Below are positions 1 through 12,575 of a DNA stretch of 64,000 nt, piece after piece; the first letter of the stretch is position 1, and the number at the start of each line of letters is the position of its first letter. The stretch spans positions 651,990 to 715,989 of the forward strand of contig RDEW01000025.1 of NCBI GenBank assembly GCA_011109175.1, in the 5' to 3' direction. Source of the DNA: Dicyema japonicum (taxonomy: Eukaryota > Dicyemida > Rhombozoa > Dicyemidae). The notes under the pieces are model-generated. The model ran no database searches, was not told the origin of the DNA, and saw only the letters and a list, made by a program, of their open reading frames with translations. The translations under genes and the position numbers were made by a program.

Positions 1-320
1 GGATCCAATTATTTTTTCCCCGGGGACAATGTCGTTACCTGGAGACAAGTTCTGGAATGCTGGAACGAATCAGGATCAAGGGGTTAGTTAGTTTGGTTAC
101 CCTTGGTCTTTAAAATTAATTTAATATTAATTTGTTGTGAATTGGTGGGTTGATTGGGTTGTAAAAAAACCGAGGAACCGTTGCGACTACGAGAAACCAC
201 TTATACTGCTGATGCGTACTTGCGTGGACTCGAGGGAGGATCATTGTGCAAGCTGAAGTCTCTTTTGGAGCGTGCCCAGATCACGTCGTAGTTAGTTTAA
301 TGTTACCGTGGTCTTTGGAA
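1..320 (+). repeat. Two copies of a retroelement 3' tail motif
   Basis: Two stretches (about 84-112 and 291-320) share a TTAGTTTGGTT-ACC-TGGTCTTT motif followed by AT-rich sequence. A third copy lies at 41080-41104, where it is followed by (TAAA)n, and the bases just upstream of it also resemble 65-84 here. This is the pattern of the 3' end of a non-LTR retroelement or SINE. No coding potential is visible in 1-448. Confidence 0.5.
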
Positions 321-448
321 TTTTTTTTCATTTTTAATTGTAAAGAATGAAATATCCTTTATTGATTTAAGTCAACGACCTCGGAGCTTTTGAGCTCTGA
401 CAATACTATGGAACAGATCACAATCAAATTTTAGCTCTCCCTATCCTT

Positions 449-1800
449 TTGGATCAATTTGGTCAACTTGTACATTCCTCCACAAGGATCCTGTCCAACA
501 TCCTACACCCACAATCTATCCCGCCTCTCAACACTAAAGAACTTACTAATATACGGCGACATCAATGCGCGACTCCCTGTTTGGTTTGCTTCAAAGTCGA
601 CCGAGGTAAGTTCATCGCAAATGGTCTTATTGATATGATTGTCCTGAAAGATCATAATTTACACATAAGGACCCCATTAAGGAGCACCGATAGTAACACA
701 TCTCCCTATTTAACCTGATGTTCTCCTTTTTAGCAGGACTTGAATTATGGTTTTTCTAGCGACCACAATCCCATCCTTCTTATGTTAAGAGAATTTCGAA
801 GACGCCAGACACAGGAGACTGAAGTGGAAATAGGAAGGTTGATTGGTCTGACTTCAGTAACTTCGTTGACATAGAATTGGCCAAAGGACTCTCATCACAA
901 ATACTTTCGTTAGATGAGTCCGCGAAAGTTATCAGTGTGGCTATTGAAAAGGCTGATAATGTATTCCTCTCTCATCATGCACGAATTTATACCCTCAATT
1001 CTCGGTCGCTAAAACTCATAAAACGAGGAACTTTGTCAAACGATGCCATCTGATAGATTTTAAATCTTAAACCATCAGACAACTAAATAAAAGTAACAAC
1101 CAGAGAATAAAGACCACCAGGTTCAGAGATGGCATCACCTGGGTAAAGTTCATCCCATCAATTCTGGAAAGCACTAAACAAATTAAATCAGAGTTGGAAA
1201 ATGGCAATGGAGCCGGTAACTCTTTTCCAAAACACGTGTGTCATATACACCCTTTCCTACTGGTGAAACATTATGCTGAGATCAACTTAAATCATTCTCG
1301 AAACACCCGAATATCAATACGTGCCCATAAACCGAAGAAGGAACCCTATAAGAACTATTTTCAGACAAGTAGGTCTCAGAGGTTATCACCAGATTAAAAA
1401 ACTCATGGCTCTGCGGCCCTGATAAAATATCTTCGATTCATCTAAAACAACTAGACCACTATTTGATTATTACCTCTGGAAGATCCACCACTACGCATTT
1501 AACTACACTATCTCAATTTATTTTTTTCCAAACCTATAGCTGTAGTTGGCAAACTTTCTTTCTAGAAGACATGGGAGAGTCATCTGTGGTCACCTCAGAT
1601 CAAGGTCACGATTACTACCAACCGGAGTATCCCAAGGTTCTCCGCTTTCTCCGACTCTCTTCAACCTATTCCTCCAAGACTTACCAATTGACGGGACGAA
1701 GACTCCTTGTTACTATTCTACGCAGACGACTTAATTGCAACACACAATCGTGTTCAGAACCGGTAACAAGGTCTCCAAGCCAAGCAACTACCAAATAGTT
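449..1800 (+). mobile_element. Degraded Jockey/CR1-like LINE (EN + RT)
   Basis: Out-of-frame pieces of an APE-type non-LTR retrotransposon. At 449-790 is the end of the endonuclease, finishing in the catalytic SDHNP motif (about 757-771, after a frame change). At 1546-1734 is reverse transcriptase with a VSQGSPLSPTLFN block, and a YADD box is encoded at 1719-1730 one frame away. Stops and frame changes show that the copy is dead. Family: APE-type LINE of the Jockey/CR1 group, judged from motif order. Confidence 0.8.
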
Positions 1801-1869
1801 TGCTTGGTAGTGACTAAGGACGAGCGCCAAGCTATCATTTCCAGATTTCTTTAATCATGTTGATGATAC

Positions 1870-2740
1870 CCAGAGTTAATTTGAAGATAGTCGAGTTGAA
1901 CATCAACGGTCTTTCCAAAAAATGTATTGATTTATGTAACTTCTTCAACAATCAGTGTGGACATTTCCTTTATCCAAGAAACTAAGCTTACACGAAGCTG
2001 GGGGTGGTTTACTTATTCTTGTGCACATTTCTCTCCTTTTCTGAATCTTATTTATTAAATCTCTCATATCTGAGAATCCTCATATTGAAATTTCATCTAT
2101 CCAATATCAAAAAACCTGTTTCACTATAGTCAATGGTTACATTTCCACATTTCTCTTTATAGTGGCTACGACAAATTTACTTCCCCTTATGTCTATTGTA
2201 CATTTTATTATATGTGGAGATTTTACTGTTCACCATCCCCCTGATTGTACTCGAACAAGTTTGATCAACGTGTTTTGAAAAATTTTCAAGATTTGTGGAT
2301 CTGGTTGTCTTGAACGACCCAAGTTTGCACATCCGTTGTGTTTTAAGTCTAGAACATTTGAATACCTCCCCTGATATCTTCTTTTGTTCTCCGAGTCTGG
2401 CTATTGACACTGTTCACAAATTGTCTGCTGGCTGCTGACAAAAAAATATATTCCACGTGGTTTCATATTGAATCGTGGGTTTCACAAAAAATTGAATGTG
2501 TTCAGGCAAATGGAAGGAATGAATCTCAATTTAAAATTAATAAACAAATTGACGACTCAAAACACAAGAACAAAGAAAGTAACGATTTATCTTATCTTGG
2601 ATGTTCTTTATTATGTCAACCTACTATCATATCCATACCTTACGACGTTCTTCAAGATTCAGTATTATCTGCGGCCATATTTAATCTTCATCTAGCGAAC
2701 TTACCAACAAACCAGAACACATTTCTTATATCATAATTGT
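1870..2740 (+). mobile_element. Second degraded APE-type LINE
   Basis: A new element starts directly after the previous one. Positions 1873-2010 resemble the start of an APE endonuclease (LNINGLS, then an IQETKL block in the next frame). A GDF-VHHP block, the usual GDFNAHH site, is near 2213-2236. Positions 2404-2736 carry a reduced RT motif (VLQDSVLSAAIFN). Several stops and shifts; non-functional. Confidence 0.7.
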
Positions 2741-2839
2741 CTCTCGCCACCTCGACGTAACCTGTGGTCTTGCAAGTACATATTGACTGAATTTCTTCTC
2801 TGATGGACCAAAATCTTTTCATCAAAAAGGTCATACAGA

Positions 2840-3500
2840 GGCTATTCCATCCCAGGATGGCGAGCTAGACTAACTCAAATAACTAGCAGCGCTCATGAAG
2901 ATCTTCTGTTTGTGTATAAATCTGATTCCTAGCGTCGCAGGTGCAACAGGACCAGACGATTCAACCGAGAGGGGAACAAACAAAAAATCCTTTGGTAAAA
3001 CGGCGTACTTTTCCCATTTTGACCTCAGCCTTCTCAGTGGCAAAACAGGTTCCAGAAGTACTTTGATGTAGTTGCAAGAGGCAAATATGTCGGTGCAGGT
3101 GACGCCCAGACAAGAGGTTTTCCGACTTCAAAGGAGAAGATGGTTATCCCGTCGAGTTTTTTCCATGTCACGTTTGCACGGGCCGACTGATTCGAGCATA
3201 GAAAGATAAGACCAGCAGATCTTCAAATAACCTCCGTCATACTGCATCGTCCAAACCCCGTTGAGAGTTTAAAGAAGGTTGGAAAAACTGATAGGTACGG
3301 CTCCTGGCTTCAAGAGCATGACCGACGTCCTAGTCAGTAACGAATTCAGCGAGGAGTTTAAAATACTCTTGACATGGGTATTACAGGCCATTAGCGACGA
3401 AAGATATACAGGAGAGAAACGTCTACAGAACTGTGAATTCCAAACCTCAGATTCTTACCGACTGTGTGGTCTGCTTCCATGAGTATTCCTCAAACCGGAA
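2840..3500 (-). mobile_element. Fragment of the RLE-type LINE (C-terminal part)
   Basis: On the minus strand this matches the 3' part of the element at 46985-49840 and the copy at 57290-58240: the C-terminal LRGN-type tail near 2860, the nuclease block (WDVTCTD-like) near 3090-3150, and upstream linker to about 3500. It is heavily mutated. The next gene starts at 3777; nothing is recognised between 3500 and 3776. Confidence 0.65.
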
Positions 3501-3776
3501 ATTGAAGATAAGCTCCGCTGTCAAGATAATACTGGGTCATTCATTTCGATGGGTCAGCCTCATCATCTTTCGCATTTTTAATGAAAAAAAACTGTTTTTC
3601 ACATAAGAGGATAAGAAATTAAAAGACGTCAGTCTACTGACATCAATGAAAAAATATCAGAAAGATAATGCAATTTAGAAATATTATGGATAAATACTAC
3701 ATCAATGAAAGATAATGTATTTTAGAAATATTTAATATAATTTATAGATAAAATATTTAATTTTAATATTTAAAAC

Positions 3777-6700
3777 ATGGCAGATGAGATTGCTCGTAAA
3801 CAGCAATACGAATATAAATCCGTAAACACTTAATATTAATAATACTTTTTAAACATATTTTTACTTTTAGAACTCCAATCTTGTCTTACAACCTGATGCC
3901 AATTTAATTGACAGAAGACCACGTGGAGAACCCACTGGAGAAGTTATGTCATTGTCTGGGAGATTAGATGGAATTACCATGGGCGATAAAGCCATGAAAA
4001 CAAAACCTCCTGTGACACGTGACTTTTCAACGTTGATTAGCTTATTTATCTTTTCCTAGGAAACGAAAAAGACAAGAATTCGAGTATTCCAGCTCAAAAA
4101 GACCAGGAACTATAGTTGATTTCACGGACGATACAGCTGGCATTATTTACAAGCCTAAGTCTACTGAAACACGTGAAATCTACAAGGCTATACTTACGTG
4201 TATTCAAAATTGTCTGGATGATCAGGTTCACCATTGATTTTACAACGTCAGCCACGTGAGATTATGTATGCAGCTGCAGATGAAATTCTAACAGAATTGA
4301 AGAACGACAACTTGAAAGACAAAGAGAAAAGAAAGTAAGTCGAACTACTTCTAGGTCCTCTCTCAGATCAGAGATTCGCAATATTTGTCACCCTCTCTCA
4401 GAAAATAGTAGATTGGGTGAACAATGACAATGAAGAGAGCGGTTGTCGAGTTTTCTTATAGTAGATACCAACATTGACAAAACCATTGGAATTAACGTGC
4501 AATTTGACGAAAGTGAAGAAGAGGTTTGTTTATGTAACCACGTGTAGGAGGATGTTGAGATTTCGAACGTTGTGAAAGAAGAGGATGATAGTGACGAAGA
4601 TAACAGCCTTCCAGAAGTCACACTTAAACGAACTGTAGTTATTTGTTTCTTATAAAGGCTGACATTGATACAATTTCGGAAAGAAGGATTCTCATCATCC
4701 ACGTGACATTGATGCTTTCTGGCTTCAGAGGAAATTACACAAATATTTTACAGAGCCTAGTTTAGCACAGTCTAAGGCACATGAAATTCTCCAAACATTG
4801 AATGTATAATCATTTGTTACCCAGGATTCATCTGATGACGACGTACAAGGAAAGTTGGTTCTACTGCTGGGTCACAGACAGTTTGATTTAATCAAGATTC
4901 TCACAGACAACCGGCAAATGAGTTATTTTATCTGTTATTTTAGTATTATACTGTACTCTCTTCTCCTCTGCACAATCAGAAGAAGAAAAGACGGAAATCC
5001 GCCAAACTATGATGAAGGATCCGTATTTGAATGGAATTCTCCAATCTCTCATAGATATTGGGACAGAGGACGCTATAAATAATGAATATATTAGTAAAGT
5101 TCCTCAAACCAGAAGTGAATCAGATAAGCAATTAGATCTGGTGGACTCGTCATTTGTATAATTTTAATAATTACCAGAATCCTGCTGATTTGATAAATAT
5201 TGACTTTAATGCCATTACATCCTCATATTTCGTTAACAAAAAACGTTGCAAACTTCCTGAAGGCTCGTATAAGAAATCTTTGGCCGGATATGAAGAGGTT
5301 TATGTACCTGCTCTAATCCCCAAAATACAGGAAGAAGAACAAGTTGACGTTGATTTTCACATTATAGCTGATTCCCATTAGTCGTCTGCCAAACTACGCT
5401 CAACCAGCATTTACTAATATAAAGACTCTAAATCGAATACAAAGCAAACTTTTCAAGGTTGCCATTGAATCGGAAGAGAATATTTTGTTATGTGCACCAA
5501 CTGTGAGTTTAATTGATTATTGGAGGGTGCTGGTAAGACTAATGTGGCTTTGATGACAATTTTGAGAGAAATTGGTAAGCATGTGAATGAGGATACGACC
5601 ATCAACGTCGACGAGTTCAAAATAGTGTATATAGCTCCAATGAAGTCACTGGTACAAGAAATGGTGGCTAACTTTTCATCAGTAGTTATATTACTTGAGT
5701 GTAGAAATTGAGGCCATATTCTATTAAGGTGGATGAATTAACAGGGGATCACCAACTGACCCAAGAACAGATTCATTCCACACAGGTGATTGTCTGCACT
5801 CCCGAGAAGTGGGATGTCATCACTCGGAAGGGTGGTGAAAAGACATTTGTTAATCTTGTTCGACTTGTTATAATTGACGAAATCCATTTACTTCATGATG
5901 AGAGAGGTCCTGTACTTGAAGCCATTATTGCCAGGTTACCACCCTGTATAATTGTAGAACTGTGAGAGGGATAGAAAAGTCAGGGAATAATGTTAGATTG
6001 ATTGGACTTAGTGCTACCCTTCCAAATTATGAGGACGTTGCAACATTTTTAGGTGTCGAGAAAACTGGATTGTTCTACTTTGATAACAGTTATCGACCAG
6101 TTCCACTCCAGCAAGTCTATATTGGAATCAATGAGAAAGCTGCTCGACGCTACCAACTAATGAATGACATTGTGTATAAAAAAGTGGTGGAACATGCTGC
6201 CTCTAATCAAGTTTTAATTATTTATCAAAGTAGGTTCTTATATTTGTACATTCACGGAAAGAAACAGCCAAGACAGCACGTGCCTTGAAGGATATGTGTT
6301 TGGCTAACGATACGTTGGGAGTGTTTCTCAAAGAAAGCAATAAATCTATTGAAATATTAAGAACTGAAGCGGAACATGCTAGGAATTTGGATTTGAAAGA
6401 TCTGTTGCCTTTTGGTTTTGCTATTCATCACGCTGGGATGAACAAGTTATATAAAATATAAATTTTAGACTGGACAGAGCATTAGTTGAGGATTTGTTTA
6501 GTGACAGACATATTCCAGTACTCGTATCAACAGCAACTCTGGCATGGGGGGTGAACCTTCCTGCACACACAGTCATCATTAAAGGAACCCAAGTGTACAG
6601 TCCTGAGAAGAGTAAATGGGTTGAGTTGGGTTGTTTGGACGTTATGCAAATGATGGGACGTGCGGGACGTCCCCAGTACGACACACGCGGGGTTGGAATA

Positions 6701-9700
6701 CTGATAACCAACCACACTGACATGTCTTATTATCTGTCACTAATGAATCAACAGTTACCCATTGAAAGTCAGTTGTTACATTGTTTGTCTGATAATTTGA
6801 ATGCTGAAATTGTACTGGGAAGTGTTCAGAATTTGTTTGACGCTGCTGAGTGGCTGAGTTTTGTTAATTTTATGATTTTGTAGAATATACTTATTTGTAC
6901 ATAAGAATGCTCAAACAGCCGGTTCTGTATGGAATATCACTGGAAGATTTCGAGAAGGACCCGACATTGGAACAAAGAAGACTGAATCTAATTCACTCTG
7001 CTGCTCTCATATTGGAGAAGAGTTCTCTAATAAAGTATGACAGAAAATCTGGGTCATTTACATCCACCAATCTTGGCCAGATAGCATGTGACTATTACTG
7101 CAAGAATGAGACACTTTCTGTGTTTAATCAGTACCTCAAACCAACTCTAGCGGACATTGAACTCTTTAGAGTGTTTTCCTTAGCATCAGAGTTTAAACGT
7201 ATATCAGTGAGAGAGGTCAGTCTTTTTATTTATTTAAGGAAGAGAAAATTGAACTTCAGAAATTGGTTGAGCGTGTACCCATTCCCATAAAGGAGAGCAT
7301 TGAAGAGTCATCAGCAAAGGTTATTTGTGTTAATAAAACAGGTGAATGTATTACTACAAGCATACATTTCTAATCTAAAATTTGATGGATTTGCCTTAAT
7401 GTCTGACATGGTTTTCATAACCCAGAGTGCCTCACGACTAGTACGAGCCATTTTTGAGATTGTAATGTACAGGGGATGGGCCAGACTTACTGATAAGGCT
7501 CTCACTTTAGCCAAAATGATTGATCAAAGAATGTAATGTCTTTAGTTAACCATTAGGTGGTCGTCAATGTGTCCCCTTAAACAGTTTAAAAAAATCCCAA
7601 TCGAGGTTGTGAGGAAGATTGACAAGCGAGGATTCGAGCTTCATCGTCTGTATGATTTAAGTCCAGAAGAGCTTACAGAACTTTTGAATATTCCACGTGC
7701 TGGTCAAGTCATTATAAAATATCTGCGACAATTTCCTAAAATGGAGCTTAAAGTTCACATTTTGCCTATTACCTCATCTACTCTTCGGATTGATTTGACT
7801 ATTACGCCTTATTTTAAGTGGGATGAGAAGGTTCACGGAAATGCCCAGGGATTCTGGATCTTTATTGAAGATTCTGACGGTGAAAAAACTCCTCCATTCT
7901 GAATTTTTTATACTACGAAAGAAATTTGCGGAAGCTGAGCACTTTCTAAAGTTTTATGTCCCAATCTTCACTCCTCGTCCACCACATTACTTTGTACGAA
8001 TAGTGTCTGACAAATGGATTGGTACTACTTTTCTTCATTTTAGGTTCCTCCACATCCCTTCCTGTCTCCTTTAGACATATGACTATGCCAGAGAAGGGGA
8101 ATGCTCCAACAGAGTTGTTAGATTTACAGCCGTTGGCAATCTCTGCTCTGCGAAATCCAAACTTTGAGAGTTTTTATAAGCAACGTCACTTCAATCCCAT
8201 CCAAACTCAAGGTAGTATATTATCTTGATGTAGTTTTCAATACTGCTTATAATACTGACGTCAGCATGTTTGTTGGTTCACCTGCTGGTTCTGGGGATAA
8301 TGTCATTGCTGAATTCGCCATCTTTAGACTTTTTTCGCAGAATCCTGAAGGACGTTGTGTTTATGTGTCACCCAAATCAGCTCAGGCACCATTGGTTTGC
8401 AGTTACTGTTAATATTCAGATCTTTGATTCCCTTCAGAACTTCAACAAAATACTAAACAAATCGGTAGTACTTTTGACTGGTGATACTCCTAGTGATTTG
8501 AAGCTTTTGCAGAATGTAGTATTAAATATTTAAATTAGGCAAACGTTGTGGTTTCAACTGTAGAAAACTGGGATATTCTCTCCCGCAGATGGAAGCAAAG
8601 AAAGGTCATTCAAAATGTGGATTTGTTTGTGGCCACTCACATTGAACTAATTGACGATGAAATGGGGGTATTTGTTGTAGTCATTGTATTAGTCTGTATA
8701 TGAGTCAATATGCACTCGAATGTTGTACATGTCATCACAGACTCAACGTCCACTAAGAATAATAGGATTATCAATTCCTCTGTTTAACTCAGAGGACGTG
8801 TCTCAGTGGCTTGGATGTGGAATTAATGCTACTTTTAACTTTCACCCAAACATTCGTCCAATTGCCCTCCACATACAGGGATACAATATTAACCACTATC
8901 AGACTCGATTCTTGTCGATGCTTAGACCTGCTTATCGTGCTGTTGTGTCGTATGCTAAAAACAAACCTGCCATCCTTTTCGTATCTTCCAGAAAACAAAC
9001 TAGGACGACTGCTTTCCACCTGATTAGCTATGCTGCCGAAAGTGATCCTAATAGATTCCTCCATATTGGGCCTAATGATGATTTGAAGCCATTTATAGAT
9101 AGATTGGATGATAGAGTGATGTGTTGTCTTTATGCTTATAGAATTTGGCAATTGTGGTAGAGAAGGGAGTTGCCTACATTCATGAAGGACTTTCCAACAA
9201 TGATAGACAGATTGTTGAGCAGTTATTCTTGCACAATGTAATACAGGTGGTGGTCGCCTCTAGGAATTTGGTGTGGGGACTGAATTTATGTTGTTCCCTT
9301 GTGGTTGTTATTGACACTCAGTTTTATAATGGGAGATATCACAGGTTTTATGATTATGTAATTTTATAGTTATGAAGACTATCCAATAGCTGACTTGATA
9401 CAGATGACTGGATTGTGCTCTAAGTACTCATCTGATGGGGCACATGGTAAAGTTCTTATTTGCTGTCAAACATCAAAGAAAGAGTACTACAAAAAATTTT
9501 TATATGAGCCGTTGCCTCTTGAGGTTCTACCACGTGTAATTTTTAGTCACACTTTGATCAACATTTTCATGACAATTTAAACTCTGAGATATTTGCTAAA
9601 ATAATCGAGACAAAACAGGATGTTGTTGACTACTTGACATGGACTTTGATGTACCGACGAATGACCAGAAACCCAAACTACTACAATTTAAGCGGTATTT

Positions 9701-10905
9701 GTTGCTCCTTACTTCACAGGAAGTAGTCATGAGGATTTATCTGACCATTTGTCCACTCTGGTTGAGTCAACATTGGAAAACCTTGAGAGTGTGAAGGGTA
9801 ATTATTTAATTAACTTAAGTGTATTGCCATTGAGGATGATATGAATTTGTCATCCCTTAATCTAGGGATCATTTCGTCCTACTACTACATTTGCCATAAT
9901 ACCATTGGTATATTAGGTAGGATTATGATTAGAGTTGTTCAATATTTCTCTTTCAAGCAAAATCAGATTAAAGGGACTACTGGAAATTATATCTAATGCT
10001 GGAGAGTTTGCCAATCTGGAAATAAGAGAAGGAGATGAGGATATTCTAAAACAATTGGCTGCGAGATTACCTAATAAGATAATCGATCCGGATTTCACTG
10101 ATCCTCATGTCAAGACTAATTTACTTATTCAATCCTATCTATCACGTGTGCAACTTTCAGTGGAAATGCAATCAGATATTGTAGAGATTATTACGAAGGT
10201 TTGATTTTTATGATATATTTCCTAGTCTATTAGACTGGTACAGGCATGTGTTGATGTCCTAAGCAGTAGTGGATGGTTATCCCCAGCTTTATCAGCTATG
10301 GAACTGTCTCAGATGATCGTACAGGCGGTTGGATCAAAGGAATCAAATCTGAAACAAATCCTCATTTTAATGCAAAAATGATTGATAAATGCTCTGAGAT
10401 GGTATTAGTTCATAATTATGTTAAGTCTATTGAAAGTGTCTTCGATCTTCTTGAACTTGATGCTGATAAGAGGATGAGTCTTATCAGCTGTTTGACTGAA
10501 TCGGAAAGAAATGATGTTGCTAGATTCTGCAATGCTTACCCTAATGTGGACTGTGAATTCGCTGTCACTGATGAGGAGATTCACACTGGTTCTCTTGTAA
10601 ATGTGAATGTGACTTTAACGAGGGAGGATGATGAGTTGGTTAGAGTAGTCGCCCCCTTCTTTCCAAGAGTTAATAATTCCCCTAATTTTTAGAAAAAGGA
10701 TGAAGGGTGGTGGCTTGTTATTGGTGATCCGGCCACAAATAGTCTCATTTCTATTAAGCGTGTGACATTTGTTAAGACTTTGAATGTAAGATTGGACTTT
10801 GTGGCACCTAATGAAGGCAACTATGAATATTATCTTTACTTTATGAGTGATTCATACATGGGTTGTGATCAAGAGTACACTTTTTCTATCAATGTCAAAG
10901 AATAA
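3777..10905 (+). CDS. BRR2: BRR2, U5 snRNP RNA helicase (SNRNP200)
   Basis: Ski2-like helicase that unwinds U4/U6 during spliceosome activation, in the nucleus. It reads as 34 exons, about 2094 codons against about 2136 residues in human. Exon starts and ends that fix the model include 3777-3821, 3871-4031, 5526-5681, 6469-6857, 8705-9115 and 10693-10905. The first helicase cassette is intact: Walker A APTGAGKT across the 5502/5526 junction, DEIH at 5876-5887, SATLP near 6010, and GRAGRP near 6655. The Sec63 and winged-helix parts follow. The second cassette is recognisable throughout but has GSGDN in place of GSGKT (8290-8301) and no DEVH box (8629-8650). Introns are 20-29 nt except two of 49 nt (3822-3870, 4635-4683). 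Three apparent lesions: TAA at 4336, one extra base near 7879, and one missing base near 10356. The start [14 protein letters not shown] aligns with the family N-terminus, and the last exon ends in the usual VKE. Confidence 0.95.
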
Positions 10906-10931
10906 TTACGTCTTCTTTGTTATTTTCTTTC

Positions 10932-10937
10932 AATAAA
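10932..10937 (+). terminator. Poly(A) signal of BRR2
   Basis: AATAAA lies 27 nt after the BRR2 stop codon, giving a very short 3' UTR. Confidence 0.6.
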
Positions 10938-11079
10938 TTGGTTGTTAATTATTTTTTATCTTTATTTGAATCGCCAGGTTGTTTCCTCAAAAATAGCTAT
11001 CGAGATACCATCTCGAAGCCATCCAGTCTCATGGATAATTTGTAATTAGTCTTACTTATTATTCAAATAACTTGGTTTA

Positions 11080-11720
11080 TCCATTAATCTCCCATCTGTA
11101 GTAAAAAATGGTGAACTGAGATTTTGCTGCCGATAACATATTGGCGGATAGCCAGTCATATATCCAGTTATGGTGTGACTGGACCACCGTGGTAGCTACG
11201 GACGGAGAACTATCCCTACCGATAGTAATGAGATCGTCCGCATAGGATAGAAACAGGGTGGTCCGTATTTGTTGCCAGACTCTTGTGGACCTCGTTGGGA
11301 TTAAGGTGATCTTGATTTTTTTCCAGTAAAGCGAGTTGTTTCGCCCCTTTCGGTTCGATAGAAAATTCTCCTGCAATAGCTTATGTTAGAGTATACATTT
11401 GACATTAAGATCTTCTTCATCACAAATGACGTCAAAACAGAGTCAAAGGCATTCTGCATGTCAATTAAACTAGAACAGTTTTCTTATTGAAGACATCAGT
11501 GATAAACTGAGAAACAAATCCCAAGTGATCGTGGTAGATCGCCCTGCTACAAAACTATGCAAGAACCCAGGCATTAGCAAAGAATGAAAAATGATTGTTA
11601 TAACTAGGCTCTCCGACACTTTCGACATAATGCATGTTATGGATACAGAACAGTAGGAAGATATTTCATCCTTCGGTTTTCCCCTCTTTAGAATTGGTGT
11701 GCTTACATAGGTCACAGGAG
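11080..11720 (-). mobile_element. LINE reverse transcriptase remnant
   Basis: Two minus-strand pieces of one RT. At 11715-11470 are an ILKRGKPKDEISSYCSVS block (normally KP.K....YRPISL) and later palm sequence. At 11376-11077 is YADDLITIGR followed by the thumb. Internal stops separate them, so this is a dead Jockey/CR1-like copy. Confidence 0.75.
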
Positions 11721-12143
11721 GGAGAGGACCCTATCAGTCTACTCCATTTGTGCCTACGGTTCTCCCGAATTAACTGAGAGATTCTAGAGTTAAGTGAATA
11801 CAGGAAGATTCACATGGTCTCAATATGTTGTGAGTTAAGAGGTCTGGCACGACTTCGTAGGGAATATAGGTGTTCCAGATATAAATGTCTCAATAGGCGA
11901 AAAAGACAGTTCAATGAAAATATGTTTCAGAATATTATTCTCTTCACAGAGAACAACACAACTTGGGTATCATCCAAATTAAGAAATTTATTTATTTAGA
12001 ACCAAGAATCACCGACATAACAAAGAAAGCGCCAAGTTAGTCAATCTTCTATTGGAAGTAAAGATCATAGAGGACGACTTTTCATGACTTGTGTGTAGTT
12101 GGTTCCTCGTAAGCCAACAGTTCAAGATATCCAGTGTTTAAAA
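11721..12143. other. Uncharacterised spacer with LINE traces
   Basis: No convincing gene. Around 12095-12130 a stretch (GCCAACAGTTCA...) also occurs near 42598-42612 inside a LINE, so this is probably more eroded LINE. A 61-codon plus-strand frame at 11814-11999 has no recognisable family. Confidence 0.4.
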
Positions 12144-12441
12144 TTATTATTATAGTCACGTACGCGATACCAAGATCATGACAAAGCATGTGCAACACGA
12201 AAAGTTAACAATCTAATTAACGTCGCCCATCTTTTTCGATCCGTTGCCATATTCCGTAGCATATCTAGATCGTCCCCATCTTTAAGGCACTTTCCAATCC
12301 TCTTGAGATCTTCATCTAGAATAACCGGCAGTGTTGTCCTCAGCCGGCCGCGGAAACGAGAAGCTTCTAAGACAAAATACTCCTACATTGCTTTGTTGGC
12401 AGGGGTCCCCATATCGTGGCGGTGTATGTGTCCAAAGAGCC
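12144..12441 (-). mobile_element. 5'-truncated copy of the LINE at 53032-53847
   Basis: Positions 12157-12441 match 53047-53331 base for base over 285 nt, with only about a dozen differences. On the minus strand the element ends in a short (TAA)n tail at 12144-12154. Only the last part of the element is present, typical of 5' truncation during target-primed reverse transcription. It lies just upstream of RIOK2. Confidence 0.85.
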
Positions 12442-12575
12442 TCCATCTTGAATCAGTAATATCACATGATATTGGCTTAGTGTTTCAAATATTCAAATAA
12501 AATAAATTTAATAAAAATGTTTTAAAATATTCAAATAAAATTTTAAATTTCATGTGTTTGTAGTTGCTTTTTGTG

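Noticed and set aside
4336-4338. TAA read as a sense codon (altered genetic code).
   Set aside because: All other genes here end in TAA, TAG or TGA at the expected place and no other conserved exon contains in-frame TAA; a single case does not support recoding.
8789-9151. 120-codon open frame on the minus strand.
   Set aside because: It lies opposite a BRR2 exon whose plus-strand translation is strongly conserved; a shadow frame. The same holds for 6421-6723, 28451-28642 and 30757-31059.
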